In this document: piece by piece, positions 27,025 to 36,869 of the stretch
Layout of the letters: every line of letters starts with the position of its first letter
How positions within the stretch are numbered: position 1 is the stretch's first letter
Assembly (NCBI GenBank): GCA_023426575.1
Contig: JAFAAL010000012.1
Span: 82,875-146,874 of the forward strand
Direction: 5' to 3'
DNA: 64,000 nucleotides
Source of the DNA: Bacillota bacterium
GTDB taxonomy: Bacteria > Bacillota > Clostridia > Saccharofermentanales > DTU023
Program-made: the position numbers and the translations under genes
Notes under the pieces: model-generated
Database searches by the model: none
Seen by the model: the letters and a program-made list of their open reading frames with translations, nothing else
Told to the model about the DNA's origin: nothing

Positions 27025-28578
27025 CTAGCTCTCGGCGAGCGTGGATGGCGTTGAATGAGGTATATGACTCATGACAGTTTCTAAGAAGTCACGAGATCTC
27101 AGCATCTCATCAGCTGCGACGAGATCTGGATAGAGGATGCGGTCAGCGGCCAAAAAGTCAATTTTGGAGCGAATCTCCCGATAGATGATCTCAGTTCCCC
27201 GCCCCAGTTTATGCCTGGGCAAGAGGTCAAGTGCTTGTGCTGCAGTCATCAGTTCAATGGCGATCACCTGCCGGGTATTGGCAATGACTTCCTGAACCTT
27301 GCGGGCAGCATTGCCACCCATCGAGACGTGATCTTCCTTATTGGCCGAGGACGGGATCGAATCAACTGATGCAGGATGTGAGAGGATCTTGTTCTCGGAA
27401 ACCAGACAAGCCGCCGTGTACTGAGGGATCATGAGGCCAGAATTGACTCCCTCAGACGCCACGAGGAAGGCTGGCAGACCGCCGGAGAGCTGGGGATTGA
27501 CGAGTCGCTCGATGCGGCGCTCGGAAATATTGGCGAGCTCGCTGACGGCCATCGCCAGGAAATCAAGACTTAGAGCCAGCGTCTGACCATGAAAGTTGCC
27601 CCCCGAGATAACATCATCGGCATCTGGGAAGACCAGTGGGTTATCCGTCACGCTGTTGAGTTCAGTCTGGAGGACAGTTCCGACGTATTGGAGAGCGTCA
27701 TAAGTCGCTCCGTGCACCTGCGGCGTACAGCGCAGGGTGTAGGGGTCTTGAACATCCCCCGTCCGACTATCGACATAGTCGGAGCCTTCCAGAAGTTCTC
27801 TCAGGAGCTTGGCGCTCAGGATCTGGCCGCGATGGGGTCGAATGGCGTGGACGCGCTCATCCAGAGCAGCCGTAATGCCGCGAAAAGCCTCAAAAGTCAA
27901 GGCCGCTGCAAAATGGGCATACGACCAGAGCGCCTCGGCCTCGCGCCAGGCCAAGACACCGAGCCCACACATAAAGGGCGTACCGTTGATAATCGCAAGT
28001 CCATCCTTGCCACTCAGGACCACGGGCGAGAGGCCATAGCTCTCCATGAGCTCGCGGCTTGGCCTAAAGTTCCCTTGTGCCCCTTCTGCCAGCTCCCCTT
28101 CACCGATGAGGCAGAGGGCGATGTGGGCCAGGTTTGCTAAATCGCCAGAGGCGCCTAGGGAGCCCTTTTCGGGAACGTGCGGGATGAGATCGTGATTCAA
28201 AAACGCGGCCAGCGTCGTCACCACCTCAGGACTGACACCCGAATAGCCCGAGAGGAGCGTGTTGAGTCTCAAGCACATGATGGCTCTCACCCGCTCTCGA
28301 GAGAGGGGACGGCCGACGGCACAGGCATGGCTCAAGATCAGATTTTTCTGGAGCTGTCCATTGTCTTCTGCTGAGACCTTGACGCGAGAGAGCTCGCCGA
28401 ATCCCGTGGATATTCCATAGATTGGCTTCTCTCCGTCGGCCAGGCGATTGACGATGCCCTTGGACGCATGGACGCGCGTCATGGCCGCTTCGGCAATGGC
28501 TATAGGGGCTCCGTAACTGATGGCCTCGACCGTTTCGGGGGTCAGAGAATGGCCATCGAGAATAATTGTCTTAGGCAT
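27025..28578 (-). CDS. hutH: Histidine ammonia-lyase
   Basis: Deaminates histidine to urocanate. The self-cyclising Ala-Ser-Gly triad that forms the MIO cofactor is seen in GSLGASGDLANLAH near residue 144. Also TSFGELSRV-type and NPLVFPDADDVISGGNFHGQ segments. ATG 28578 (MPKTIILDG) has AAGGAG eight bases upstream and gives 517 residues; the longer frame overlaps recN without an SD. Its start is four bases after the recN stop, so the hut genes appear attached to a DNA-repair operon. No urocanate hydratase (hutU) is in the window. Confidence 0.94.
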   Translation of the reverse strand: MPKTIILDGHSLTPETVEAISYGAPIAIAEAAMTRVHASKGIVNRLADGEKPIYGISTGFGELSRVKVSAEDNGQLQKNLILSHACAVGRPLSRERVRAIMCLRLNTLLSGYSGVSPEVVTTLAAFLNHDLIPHVPEKGSLGASGDLANLAHIALCLIGEGELAEGAQGNFRPSRELMESYGLSPVVLSGKDGLAIINGTPFMCGLGVLAWREAEALWSYAHFAAALTFEAFRGITAALDERVHAIRPHRGQILSAKLLRELLEGSDYVDSRTGDVQDPYTLRCTPQVHGATYDALQYVGTVLQTELNSVTDNPLVFPDADDVISGGNFHGQTLALSLDFLAMAVSELANISERRIERLVNPQLSGGLPAFLVASEGVNSGLMIPQYTAACLVSENKILSHPASVDSIPSSANKEDHVSMGGNAARKVQEVIANTRQVIAIELMTAAQALDLLPRHKLGRGTEIIYREIRSKIDFLAADRILYPDLVAADEMLRSRDFLETVMSHIPHSTPSTLAES

Positions 28579-28582
28579 TTTG

Positions 28583-30274
28583 CTACTCCTTCTTATGCTC
28601 ATTCTGCGCTTCTGCCAGAAGAGAACTGGCCAGGGCGAGACTCTCGTCCATGGCGACTGTGCCACTGAGAAGCCGGGCAAGTTCTAAGAGGCGCTCATCT
28701 GGATTGAGAAACGTTGCGTGGCTTTGGCTTCTTTCTCCATCGTAATCCTTTTCGAGCAAAATGTGTGTATCGGCTCTAGCCGCGATGGCGGCACTGTGAG
28801 TGACGCATAGGACCTGCCTCTGGGCGGCTAGAACTTTGAGTCTCGCACCGACTTTGGCAGCCGTCAGGCCCCCGACACCCTGGTCAATCTCGTCGAAAAT
28901 GAGGACAGGGATGTCCTTTTGCTCGGCAGCGAGCGATTTAATCGCCAGAATCAGACGGGAAGCCTCGCCGCCAGACGCCACTTGAGCCAGTGCTTTCAAC
29001 TCTTCTCCTGGATTGGCATTGAAGAGAAAAGTCACGGCAAGCGATCCCGCAGCGCTGTATTTTCGCTCGGCTTGTGGCGAATATGATACAGCAAAGAGGG
29101 CCTCGGGCATGTTGAGTTCGCGCAGGGCCATGGTCATATCTTTGGCCAGGCGCTCTCCCGTTTCTTTTCGCTTCGCATTGAGTCTCTCAGACAGGGCGTC
29201 CATCAGGGTCTCCTGAGCCCTGAGTTCGCTCTCGGCCTCGTGAAAATGAGCCTCAGTGGCCAGGAGAAAATCACGGCGCTCGATGCTCTCTTGCAAGAAG
29301 CAGCTGATCTCCTCGAGACTGTCACCATACTTGCGCTTGAGCTCATTAATGAGGTTTAAGCGCTCATGGACGCGCTGGGCCAACTCGGCATCTGCTGCGA
29401 GTTGATCCCGGATATCTGAAAGCTCAAAGTCAATCTCTTGAAAGCGCTCCGCCATGAGGCCCAAGTCCTCATAGATGGCGCTGAGACGCTTGGAAAAGCG
29501 GGCGGGATACTCAAGACTCGCCAGAGCCTCGGCCAGGGACGCTCTGAGTCCCCTCTCCCCCTCGCCACTCATGAGACTTGAAAAAAGGTCGAGGTCGGCA
29601 TTGATCTTCTGCAAGGCAGAAATTTTCTTAGCCTGCTTTTGGATCTTTTCATCTTCGCCAGGACTGAGGTCTGCAGCTTCGAGTTCAGAAATCTGATAGT
29701 TTAAAATCTCAAGTTCACGCTCTCGCTCACGCGGATTCAGGCCAAGCTCACGAATGCGGGAGACGATGGCGCGTCTCTTCTGCACGGCTTCAGCCCACTC
29801 GGCCAGCAGTTCTTGCTGCTCTTGATCCCCATAGGCATCAAGAAAAGCCAACTGCCTATCCGCCCGATAGATCTCTTCTTGCGCATTCTGACCATGAATG
29901 GCAATGAGATAGGAAGAGATCTCTTCGAGGACTGAGAGGTTGACGAGACGGCCATTGACCCGCGCCAGGCTCCGGCCATCTGCTCTGATCTCTCGGCTGA
30001 GGATCAATTCGGACTCAGAGAGGCCGAGCTCTGTCATGAGCTCAGTAGGCAAATATTTCTCAGGTGAAAAAAACAAGGCCTCCACTGTGGCCTTGTCTCT
30101 GCCGTCCCGAATGAGATCTCGACGCGCACGACGCCCCAAAAGAAGGCTAAAGGCATCGAGCAGGATGGACTTGCCGGCGCCCGTCTCGCCAGTGATGACG
30201 GTCAGGCCCAGCTGCAAGTCCAAATCTATTTTCTCAATCAGGGCAAAATCTCGAATCGATAAAGTTGCGAGCAT
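28583..30274 (-). CDS. recN: DNA repair protein RecN
   Basis: SMC-like ATPase for double-strand break repair. Walker A GETGAGKSILLDAFSLLLG near residue 30, coiled-coil arms ~160-360, signature VASGGEASRLILAI near 425 and Walker B VLIFDEIDQGVGG near 460. 563 residues, normal. It starts 18 bases after argR with only a weak SD, consistent with translational coupling. Confidence 0.95.
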   Translation of the reverse strand: MLATLSIRDFALIEKIDLDLQLGLTVITGETGAGKSILLDAFSLLLGRRARRDLIRDGRDKATVEALFFSPEKYLPTELMTELGLSESELILSREIRADGRSLARVNGRLVNLSVLEEISSYLIAIHGQNAQEEIYRADRQLAFLDAYGDQEQQELLAEWAEAVQKRRAIVSRIRELGLNPRERERELEILNYQISELEAADLSPGEDEKIQKQAKKISALQKINADLDLFSSLMSGEGERGLRASLAEALASLEYPARFSKRLSAIYEDLGLMAERFQEIDFELSDIRDQLAADAELAQRVHERLNLINELKRKYGDSLEEISCFLQESIERRDFLLATEAHFHEAESELRAQETLMDALSERLNAKRKETGERLAKDMTMALRELNMPEALFAVSYSPQAERKYSAAGSLAVTFLFNANPGEELKALAQVASGGEASRLILAIKSLAAEQKDIPVLIFDEIDQGVGGLTAAKVGARLKVLAAQRQVLCVTHSAAIAARADTHILLEKDYDGERSQSHATFLNPDERLLELARLLSGTVAMDESLALASSLLAEAQNEHKKE

Positions 30275-30292
30275 GCGGGACTCTAATTCAGT

Positions 30293-30778
30293 CTATTCTT
30301 CAAGCTCAGCTTCGATTTCTAAGTTAGCCAACTTCCGAAGTTCGACACAGAGGGACTTTGCGGCGGCATTATCCACTGTGGCGATAAAAATCGTATCATC
30401 CCCTGCGAGAGAGGCCAGCAGTTCCTCTAGGTGCATAGAATCAAGAGCCGCTGCTGCCGCCTGGGCCATGCCTGGCAGCGTCTTGGCGACGACGAAGTTG
30501 CTGGCGATTTCAAGATTGGTAATCGCCTCAGTAAACACCTTCATCAGACGTCCAGAAGCTCCCTCCCCGCTCTTGTTCATGGGAATGTACTTCTGTTCAC
30601 CACTGGCTGTGGCCACCTTGATGATGCCGAGTTCCTTGATGTCTCTCGAAACAGTTGCCTGGGTGACCTCGAGTCCCTCAGCCTTGAGGGCCTCGACGAG
30701 TTCCTCCTGTGTGCTGATGTTCTGATTGCGCACAATCTGGAGAATACGATTTTGTCTTGGATTCTTGGATGCTCTCAC
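30293..30778 (-). CDS. argR: Arginine repressor ArgR
   Basis: Hexameric, arginine-sensing regulator. N-terminal winged helix (STQEELVEALKAEGLEVTQA) and a C-terminal oligomerisation/arginine-binding domain with GDDTIFIATV. 161 residues, slightly long. Starts with GTG inside the nadK stop. The nadK-argR-recN order is conserved in Bacillota; whether it also controls the nearby hut genes is open. Confidence 0.92.
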   Translation of the reverse strand: MRASKNPRQNRILQIVRNQNISTQEELVEALKAEGLEVTQATVSRDIKELGIIKVATASGEQKYIPMNKSGEGASGRLMKVFTEAITNLEIASNFVVAKTLPGMAQAAAAALDSMHLEELLASLAGDDTIFIATVDNAAAKSLCVELRKLANLEIEAELEE

Positions 30779-31620
30779 TTGCTAATCCCCCTTTTTTGAA
30801 TTTTCTCCGCCAGGGTCTCATAGAAGTTATCACGCCCTAGGCGAAGCATCTTTAATGGTCTATTTGCCTGTCTGATCACCAGATATTCACCTGGCTTCAT
30901 CGGCACGGGCTCTCGCCCGTCCGCAGAAAGACTTGCTTCTTTTCCTCTTTTTGGCAGGGCCACGCGAACTTCAGAATCGGCCCCAGCCAAGTAACTGCGG
31001 TTGTGGAGAGTGTGCGGACAAATCGCCGTGACAATCAGCACCTGCTCCGTCGGGTGGACGATAGGCCCTCCCGCCGAGAGCGTGTACGCGGTCGAACCCG
31101 TCGGAGTGGCCACAATGAGTCCATCTCCTGGCACGCGTTCGACAGCATCGCCATTGATCCAAAGATCGGCCGTGATGATCGAGCGATTTGCGCCACGGTG
31201 GACGACGACATCGTTGAGGGCGAGGCCCTCTGCCAAAATCTCACCGGCGGCACTGTAGTGCGTATACTCTAGGCGCATCCGCTCCTCGCTATGGCCCTCA
31301 CCCCGGAGGATACGAGCCAGGTCGCGCGCCAAGTGATGGGGCTCAATGATAGGCAGGAAGCCGACCGAACCGAGATTGACACCAATCATCGGCACCTCTT
31401 CCAGACCTGGCAAATGAGTCATGGCCAGGAAGGTTCCATCACCGCCAAAACTGATCATGAGATCGCAAGCAGTATAGGGCGAACTCGCATAGGAGAGAGC
31501 TCGAGCCAGCTCCTGATCGAGACAGAGCTCAGCGCCAGAATCCTGAATAATCTGGCAAGCTTGGCGCGTATACACGAGGTCAGGATCTCTGCCCTGATTT
31601 GTAAAAATACCAATCCGCAA
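30775..31620 (-). CDS. nadK: NAD kinase
   Basis: Phosphorylates NAD to NADP. SFGGDGTFLAMTH (GGDG motif) near residue 57, NLGSVGFLP near 83 and ATPTGSTAYTLSAGGPIVHP near 165. 281 residues, normal. The start is TTG at 31620 with GAGG eight bases upstream. Between dxs and argR. Confidence 0.94.
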   Translation of the reverse strand: MRIGIFTNQGRDPDLVYTRQACQIIQDSGAELCLDQELARALSYASSPYTACDLMISFGGDGTFLAMTHLPGLEEVPMIGVNLGSVGFLPIIEPHHLARDLARILRGEGHSEERMRLEYTHYSAAGEILAEGLALNDVVVHRGANRSIITADLWINGDAVERVPGDGLIVATPTGSTAYTLSAGGPIVHPTEQVLIVTAICPHTLHNRSYLAGADSEVRVALPKRGKEASLSADGREPVPMKPGEYLVIRQANRPLKMLRLGRDNFYETLAEKIQKRGISK

Positions 31621-31629
31621 ATCTCTACC

Positions 31630-33504
31630 TCAACATTTCAAGTTACTCTCGAAGTATAATAACAGTTTTTTCTGAATGTTAAAAGTGTCTAATCCACTTT
31701 TCTGCAGAAGCTCGGATCGCTGACCACTACAATCGAGAGCAGGCGGTATCGCAATATCTAGAAAATGGGGCCAGAGACCGTTCTGAGCACATTCTTGGAT
31801 GATGAATGCACCGAAGCTGAGGGGCTGAACTGTCTCGCTGATACAGATGAGATGTCCCGTTTTCCGTAACGACTGAATAATTTCATCATCTAGGCTGCGC
31901 GGGAGTGCCGCGAGCGAAAAGAGATCGCCGAGGAGGTGGCGGCTGCCCGGATCATTGAGAATCGGAGCAATCTCATGACAGAGCGTCCCCCACACAAGCG
32001 TTGTCACCTTACCCTCACTCTGCACTCTCAAGCACTCTTCAGGCCTCTCATGAGGCCTCGCAGAAGTAGAAAAAGAAAGATTCAAAGCCTCCCCCTTGGG
32101 GTAGCGCATGAGTATCGGGCGCGGCTTCGCAAGGTAGGAGTCAAAAATAGCTCTGACGTCTCGCTCATCACGCGGGGCATAGACGTCGAGCATCGGTAGA
32201 TTTGCAGCCAGAGCAAAATCATGGAGTCCCTGGTGTGTCTCGCCATCGGCCGGGACGAGTCCCGCGCGGTCGACAGCCAGGAGGACTGGTAGATTCTGCA
32301 GGGCTATATCGTGAATGAGCTGATCAAAAGATCTCTGGAGGAAGGTGGAATAGAGGGCCAGGATGGGCAGTGCCCCTCCAGCGGCAAGAGCTGCAGCCAT
32401 ACAGGTCGCGTGCTGCTCGGCTATCCCGACGTCGAAGAAGCGCTCGGGGTAATGACTCGCAAATTCCGCGAGACCTGTGCCTCCAGGCATCGCAGCTGTA
32501 ATGGCACAGATTCGCGGATCTCGCTTTGCAGCTCTCAGAGCATTTTCGCCGAGAAGATCCGAAAAAGTCTTAGCCTTTCCTTGGCTTGTCTTGAGGCCTG
32601 CCTCCACTTCGAAGTGACCGACGCCATGGTAAGTCTCCGGCTTCTCTTCGGCATAGGGGTAACCTCTCCCCTTGACGGTGTAAATATGGAGAATCTTGGG
32701 ACCAGGAATCCTCTTTAGGGCCTGGAGATACCTCTCGAGCGTCGGTATATCATGTCCATCGATGGGTCCATAATAGCGCCAGTTGAGGCTTTCGAATAAG
32801 AGGCCAGTACGACGATAGAGCAGACGATCTAGCGACTTGAATCTGCGCAGGCGATTCAATAGGAGCGGATGGGTCTCCAGGCGCGGGCGCCACTTTCTTT
32901 TAAAGCTCTGGTAATCCTCCTTGATGCGGAATTCACCGAGCCTCTTCCCGAGGGCTCCGACATTCGGCGCAATTGACATCTCGTTGTCATTCAAAATGAC
33001 AAGAACATCGTCATCAGGGCCAGCATCATTCAGCGCCTCAAAGGCCATTCCTCCGCCCATGGCTCCGTCGCCAGTCACGGCAATAACCAAGCCGCTCCGT
33101 CCCTGGAGGCGCTTGGCGCGAGCTAGGCCGAGCGCGGCAGAAATTGATGTCGAAGCGTGCCCCGTATCGAAGAAGTCATAGGGCGATTCACAGCGCTTGG
33201 GGAAGCCTGAGAGGCCACCACATTGGCGCAAAGTGTGAAAAGCCTCCTGCCGCTCTGTGATGAGCTTCCAGGCATAGGCCTGGTGTCCGACGTCAAAGAC
33301 AATCTCGGACTCCCTCTCAAAGTCAAAGCTCCTCGCCAGAGCTAAGGTCAATTCGATGACACCCAGGTTGGAGGCCAGATGTCCTCCATTTTTTGAGACG
33401 CGCTCAATAATGACCTGGCGCAATTCTGACGCGAGCTCATTGAGTTCAGCGGCGCTGAGTGAGTGGATATCTCTCGGAGAGTGGATGTGGCTCAAAATAC
33501 TCAA
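31630..33504 (-). CDS. dxs: 1-deoxy-D-xylulose-5-phosphate synthase
   Basis: First enzyme of the MEP isoprenoid pathway; condenses pyruvate and glyceraldehyde 3-phosphate using thiamine diphosphate. VTGDGAMGGGMAFEALNDAG (TPP/Mg site) near 150, FDVGIAEQHATCMAAALA (catalytic Glu) near 360 and PADGETHQGLHDF near 415. 624 residues, normal. The start is TTG at 33504, immediately after the ispA stop. Together with ispA it links precursor supply to prenyl chain elongation. Confidence 0.95.
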   Translation of the reverse strand: MSILSHIHSPRDIHSLSAAELNELASELRQVIIERVSKNGGHLASNLGVIELTLALARSFDFERESEIVFDVGHQAYAWKLITERQEAFHTLRQCGGLSGFPKRCESPYDFFDTGHASTSISAALGLARAKRLQGRSGLVIAVTGDGAMGGGMAFEALNDAGPDDDVLVILNDNEMSIAPNVGALGKRLGEFRIKEDYQSFKRKWRPRLETHPLLLNRLRRFKSLDRLLYRRTGLLFESLNWRYYGPIDGHDIPTLERYLQALKRIPGPKILHIYTVKGRGYPYAEEKPETYHGVGHFEVEAGLKTSQGKAKTFSDLLGENALRAAKRDPRICAITAAMPGGTGLAEFASHYPERFFDVGIAEQHATCMAAALAAGGALPILALYSTFLQRSFDQLIHDIALQNLPVLLAVDRAGLVPADGETHQGLHDFALAANLPMLDVYAPRDERDVRAIFDSYLAKPRPILMRYPKGEALNLSFSTSARPHERPEECLRVQSEGKVTTLVWGTLCHEIAPILNDPGSRHLLGDLFSLAALPRSLDDEIIQSLRKTGHLICISETVQPLSFGAFIIQECAQNGLWPHFLDIAIPPALDCSGQRSELLQKSGLDTFNIQKKLLLYFESNLKC

Positions 33505-34398
33505 TTAATAAGTTCTCTCTAGGATATAGGCCGTCAGAGACTGGAGCTCGCGGGTATCCAGGCCAGGCAGGGCTTCGATGTGGGCGAGCTTTTGGTAGAC
33601 GACTTGTTTTAAGCGCAGATAATTCTCCTCAGCCGCCTGGAGACCAAGAAGGCGCGGCTCTGTCGGCTTCGCCAGATCACGACCGCTGCTCTTTTGAAGT
33701 TCGGATTCTGCTTTGGCGTAGTCGAAGATATCATCGAGGGCCTGATATGCCTGACCCAGGCTCTCGGCATAAGCTCTAAAAATGGGCTCATCCGAAACTG
33801 GGGCATGGGCGAGGTCGAGAGGCATGAGAATCGCCGCCTCAAGAAGAGCACCCGTCTTGCGCTCGCGGATCTCTTCGGCGCGAGCGAGGAGGTTTAGACG
33901 ATCGAGGGAAGTCTGAGCTCCGCCTGCTTCTGCCTGCAGGTCGAGCCATTGCCCGCCAATCATACCTCTTCCTCCCGCTGCTCTGGCCAGACGCTGGGCC
34001 GCTCTGCGCTCGGCAGAACCCGATACCGCTTGGAAGAGGACCTCGTAGGCAGCATTCAAGAGAGCATCCCCAATTAAGATGGCCAGCCCCTCACCATAGA
34101 CAATGTGACAGGCACTCTTGCCGTGACGCATTTTCGCATCATCCATGGCTGGCAGGTCATCATGGACGAGCGAGTAATTGTGGATGTACTCGAGAGCGAC
34201 CATAAAGGGCAAGAGATCCCGCAAGAGGAGACGGTAGGCCCTTCCGACCGCCAAAGTGAGGGCGGGACGCAACATCTTTCCCCCTGAGAGAGCATAGGCG
34301 AGCGCAGACTGCAAATCTGGCAGCTGGACATCGGGCATCGCTGCATCGAGGGCCTCATGGAAGGCTTTGAGATCTTCGGAATGCCAGGGACTGCTCAA
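33505..34398 (-). CDS. ispA: Farnesyl/geranyl diphosphate synthase (polyprenyl synthetase family)
   Basis: Head-to-tail condensation of IPP onto allylic diphosphates. First Asp-rich motif in LVHDDLPAMDDAKMRHG near residue 80-95, second in QALDDIFDYAK near 220. 297 residues, normal for short-chain IspA. Starts with TTG at 34398 with AGGAGG upstream. In the xseA-xseB-ispA-dxs order common in Bacillota. Confidence 0.93.
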   Translation of the reverse strand: MSSPWHSEDLKAFHEALDAAMPDVQLPDLQSALAYALSGGKMLRPALTLAVGRAYRLLLRDLLPFMVALEYIHNYSLVHDDLPAMDDAKMRHGKSACHIVYGEGLAILIGDALLNAAYEVLFQAVSGSAERRAAQRLARAAGGRGMIGGQWLDLQAEAGGAQTSLDRLNLLARAEEIRERKTGALLEAAILMPLDLAHAPVSDEPIFRAYAESLGQAYQALDDIFDYAKAESELQKSSGRDLAKPTEPRLLGLQAAEENYLRLKQVVYQKLAHIEALPGLDTRELQSLTAYILERTY

Positions 34399-34407
34399 GT
34401 CTTCCTC

Positions 34408-34725
34408 CTAGTTCAGATTAAAGGGCAAATCGCCGGAGGGGATGTCAAGATCGACCTCCTCAGGGCCCTCTTCTGTCTTCAAGAGAATTTTTAGGCGCTG
34501 CTCCATCTGGTCCAGCTCATGCGAACAGGCTCGGCTCAAGGCATAACCTCTCTCGAAGTAGACGAGTGAATCCGCAAGACTCAACTTACCACTCTCGAGG
34601 GCACGAACAATCTTTTCGAGCTGCTCCAGGCGCTCCTCAAAACTTAGTTCTTGCCCCTCAGTTCTCTTCTCTGTCTGCGATTCTCGCTGCTGGTTCTGGG
34701 CATTTAGTATCATTTCGTCATCCAT
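34408..34725 (-). CDS. xseB: Exodeoxyribonuclease VII small subunit
   Basis: Small subunit of the single-strand exonuclease. The family core SFEERLEQLEKIVRALESGK with LSLADSLVYFERGYAL is clear. ATG 34725 is preceded by AAAGGA seven bases upstream and overlaps the xseA stop by eight bases; an upstream in-frame ATG at 34749 is also possible. About 105 residues, a little longer than usual because of a charged N-terminus. Confidence 0.92.
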   Translation of the reverse strand: MDDEMILNAQNQQRESQTEKRTEGQELSFEERLEQLEKIVRALESGKLSLADSLVYFERGYALSRACSHELDQMEQRLKILLKTEEGPEEVDLDIPSGDLPFNLN

Positions 34726-36139
34726 TTTTCTGTCCTTTCTCTTCTCCAAGAGTCTTTAACTTCTCAGCCAATAGTTCTCCCTTGGCCAAGACGAGGTGGA
34801 AGCTACTGCCATCTTGCAAGCTTTCGGGGTCTAGCAGAGCCTCGCCACTGGCATCGCGTGCGATGGCATATCCCCGTTCGAGGATCTTTTTCGGGCTCAG
34901 TCCCTGCAGGCGCATATCTATAAGTTTGAACTTGTTGACCTCACGCCCCCAAACCTGCGTCATACTCAGTTCGAGACCTCGCAAGAGCTCCGTCCATGAT
35001 TCTGTAGCAGAGGTCATGAAATTGTCATAAGCCCGCTTCAAATCGCGCTCACTTTGTCTTTGACTCTGCCTTGCCGCAGTCAAATGTCGCTCTACAATGC
35101 TTCTCAAATGACCGAGGGCGAAACTTTGCCTTTGCCCTTGTAAACTGCGAAGCTCTGCCTGATTTTGTGATCTCAGCCTCAGTCTCGCCTCCTGGAGTCT
35201 ACGCCTCTGCTCTCGCCAACTTCTCTCCATCGCATGGTGGAGAGATTGCTGTCGGTGGAGAAGCTCTGATCTCGAGGACTGAATTCTCTGAGATTGAACA
35301 CGCAAGAGGCGTGATTCGAGCAAATCAATTCGCTGTATCAGAGCTGTCCAGTCGGGGTAGATATCTTTGGCGGCGGCCGTCGGAGTCGCAGAGCGCCAAT
35401 CCGAGACAAAATCGGCAATCGTAAAATCCGTCTCGTGACCAATGGCCGAGACGACAATCTTGGGACAGCGGGCAATCGCCCTGGCGAGGGCCTCATCATT
35501 GAAAGCATTGAGGTCAGAAAATGAGCCGCCGCCTCTGGCCAAGACGATGACATCAATCTCTGGGCGGCAAGCTGCCAATTCCAGAGCCTGGATCAGTGAG
35601 GCAGGCGCAAGTTCCCCCTGGACAAGCGCCGGAATCAACAAGATGTCAAAGGGAGCGTGAAGTTTCTCAGCAGTTGTGATGAAGTCTCTTTGCACGGCCC
35701 CTGTGGGAGAGGTGATCAGTGCCACGCGAGCAGGAAAGCGCGGGAGTGGACGCTTGCGCTCAGGGGCGAAGAGTCCCTCGCGCTCAAGTTTTTCCTTGAG
35801 GGCGAGAAAGTTTTGGTGGAGCGCTCCCTCACCCTCGAGAGAAATCTCTCGGGCGATAAATTGGAAGCGGCCGTCAGCCTCATAGAGACTGCACCCTCCG
35901 GACAGTGTCACCTCTATCCCGCGCTGGAGCTTGACATCTTGGCGCAGAAGATCGCTTTTAAACATGACAGCGCTGAGACTTGCAAGGTCGTCTTTAATGG
36001 TCATATAGAGGTGGCCACGGGGACTGTATTTGAACTCGGAGATCTCACCTCGCACCTGAGTCCGTCCGAGGATGGGATCTTCCTTTAGTCGTTTGGCTGC
36101 CAAGCGATTGAGTTCAGAGACTGAAAGCACTCTATTCAA
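34718..36139 (-). CDS. xseA: Exodeoxyribonuclease VII large subunit
   Basis: Catalytic subunit. N-terminal OB fold (VRGEISEFKYSPRGHLYMTI), then the nuclease domain with ALITSPTGAVQRDFI and VIVLARGGGSFSDLNAFNDE, and a coiled-coil C-terminal half. 473 residues, normal. Starts with TTG at 36139 inside the nusB stop, with GGAG five bases upstream. Confidence 0.94.
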   Translation of the reverse strand: MNRVLSVSELNRLAAKRLKEDPILGRTQVRGEISEFKYSPRGHLYMTIKDDLASLSAVMFKSDLLRQDVKLQRGIEVTLSGGCSLYEADGRFQFIAREISLEGEGALHQNFLALKEKLEREGLFAPERKRPLPRFPARVALITSPTGAVQRDFITTAEKLHAPFDILLIPALVQGELAPASLIQALELAACRPEIDVIVLARGGGSFSDLNAFNDEALARAIARCPKIVVSAIGHETDFTIADFVSDWRSATPTAAAKDIYPDWTALIQRIDLLESRLLRVQSQRIQSSRSELLHRQQSLHHAMERSWREQRRRLQEARLRLRSQNQAELRSLQGQRQSFALGHLRSIVERHLTAARQSQRQSERDLKRAYDNFMTSATESWTELLRGLELSMTQVWGREVNKFKLIDMRLQGLSPKKILERGYAIARDASGEALLDPESLQDGSSFHLVLAKGELLAEKLKTLGEEKGQKNG

Positions 36140-36611
36140 GGCTCTCCTCCTCTGTCAGATAAGAGAGCAAGTCCTGAGCATGAGACGCATCGAGAGGCAT
36201 TCCACTCCCCTTGAGCTTGCGCTCTATATGACCCAGGACGGCATTGATGTAGAGACGCGCATCATCATCACAGTAGAGCTTGCTGAGGCGCACGGCCTCT
36301 GCAATTGCGACATTGTTCGGGACATCGTCGACATATAAGATCTCATAGAGAGCGATGCGCAGGATGAGGAGGTCGAGTTTGGGGATGCGCTTGACCGTCC
36401 AATCGGTCAAATAACAGTCAATGACGCGATCGAGAGCCTCTGCATGTGCTGTCACTCCAGAGATCAGAGTTTTCCAATACTGAAGGTCTGGGGCATCGAG
36501 CGGATAATCCCGCAGGAAGAGCTCTTGCAATTCCTGAACTGGCGTCGACTGATTGATCAGGTCGCTATAGAGCAGCTTCAGTGCATTTTCACGTGATTCT
36601 TTACGGGACAT
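36132..36611 (-). CDS. nusB: Transcription antitermination factor NusB
   Basis: All-helical RNA-binding factor for rRNA antitermination. SRKESRENALKLLYSDL start and LDLLILRIALYEILYVDDVP with AIAEAVRLSKLYCDDDARLY near the C-terminus are diagnostic. 159 residues. SD AGGAG five bases before ATG. Confidence 0.93.
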   Translation of the reverse strand: MSRKESRENALKLLYSDLINQSTPVQELQELFLRDYPLDAPDLQYWKTLISGVTAHAEALDRVIDCYLTDWTVKRIPKLDLLILRIALYEILYVDDVPNNVAIAEAVRLSKLYCDDDARLYINAVLGHIERKLKGSGMPLDASHAQDLLSYLTEEESLE

Positions 36612-36619
36612 AACGACTC

Positions 36620-36865
36620 CTAGCGAAAATATCCTGGGGGAAAGAGCTTGTCGAGAAAATCTTTAAAGTCATCTAAATTACTCAGATAACGGGTGCCAAA
36701 ATAGTAGCCGAGAGCTGTCATAATCAAGATAAAGATTGTCTTAAAGAAGCCGAAGATGACGAGCAGCAGGGCGAGGACAAAAGCATAAAAAGCCCCCTTT
36801 GCACCAGCACTCCCCATCTGGAGGCCCTGGATGAGGTCATTCAGGAAGTTCTTGCGGTTTTGCAT
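36620..36865 (-). CDS. DUF2273-family small membrane protein
   Basis: About 81 residues with two closely spaced hydrophobic segments (~17-55) and the GYYFGTRYL motif seen in DUF2273 proteins, which accompany Asp23/AmaP. ATG 36865 lies four bases after the amaP stop; the longer upstream frame runs inside amaP and is not supported. The SD is weak, consistent with coupling to amaP. Probably part of the envelope-associated Asp23 complex; the molecular role is unknown. Confidence 0.8.
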   Translation of the reverse strand: MQNRKNFLNDLIQGLQMGSAGAKGAFYAFVLALLLVIFGFFKTIFILIMTALGYYFGTRYLSNLDDFKDFLDKLFPPGYFR

Positions 36866-36869
36866 AGGA

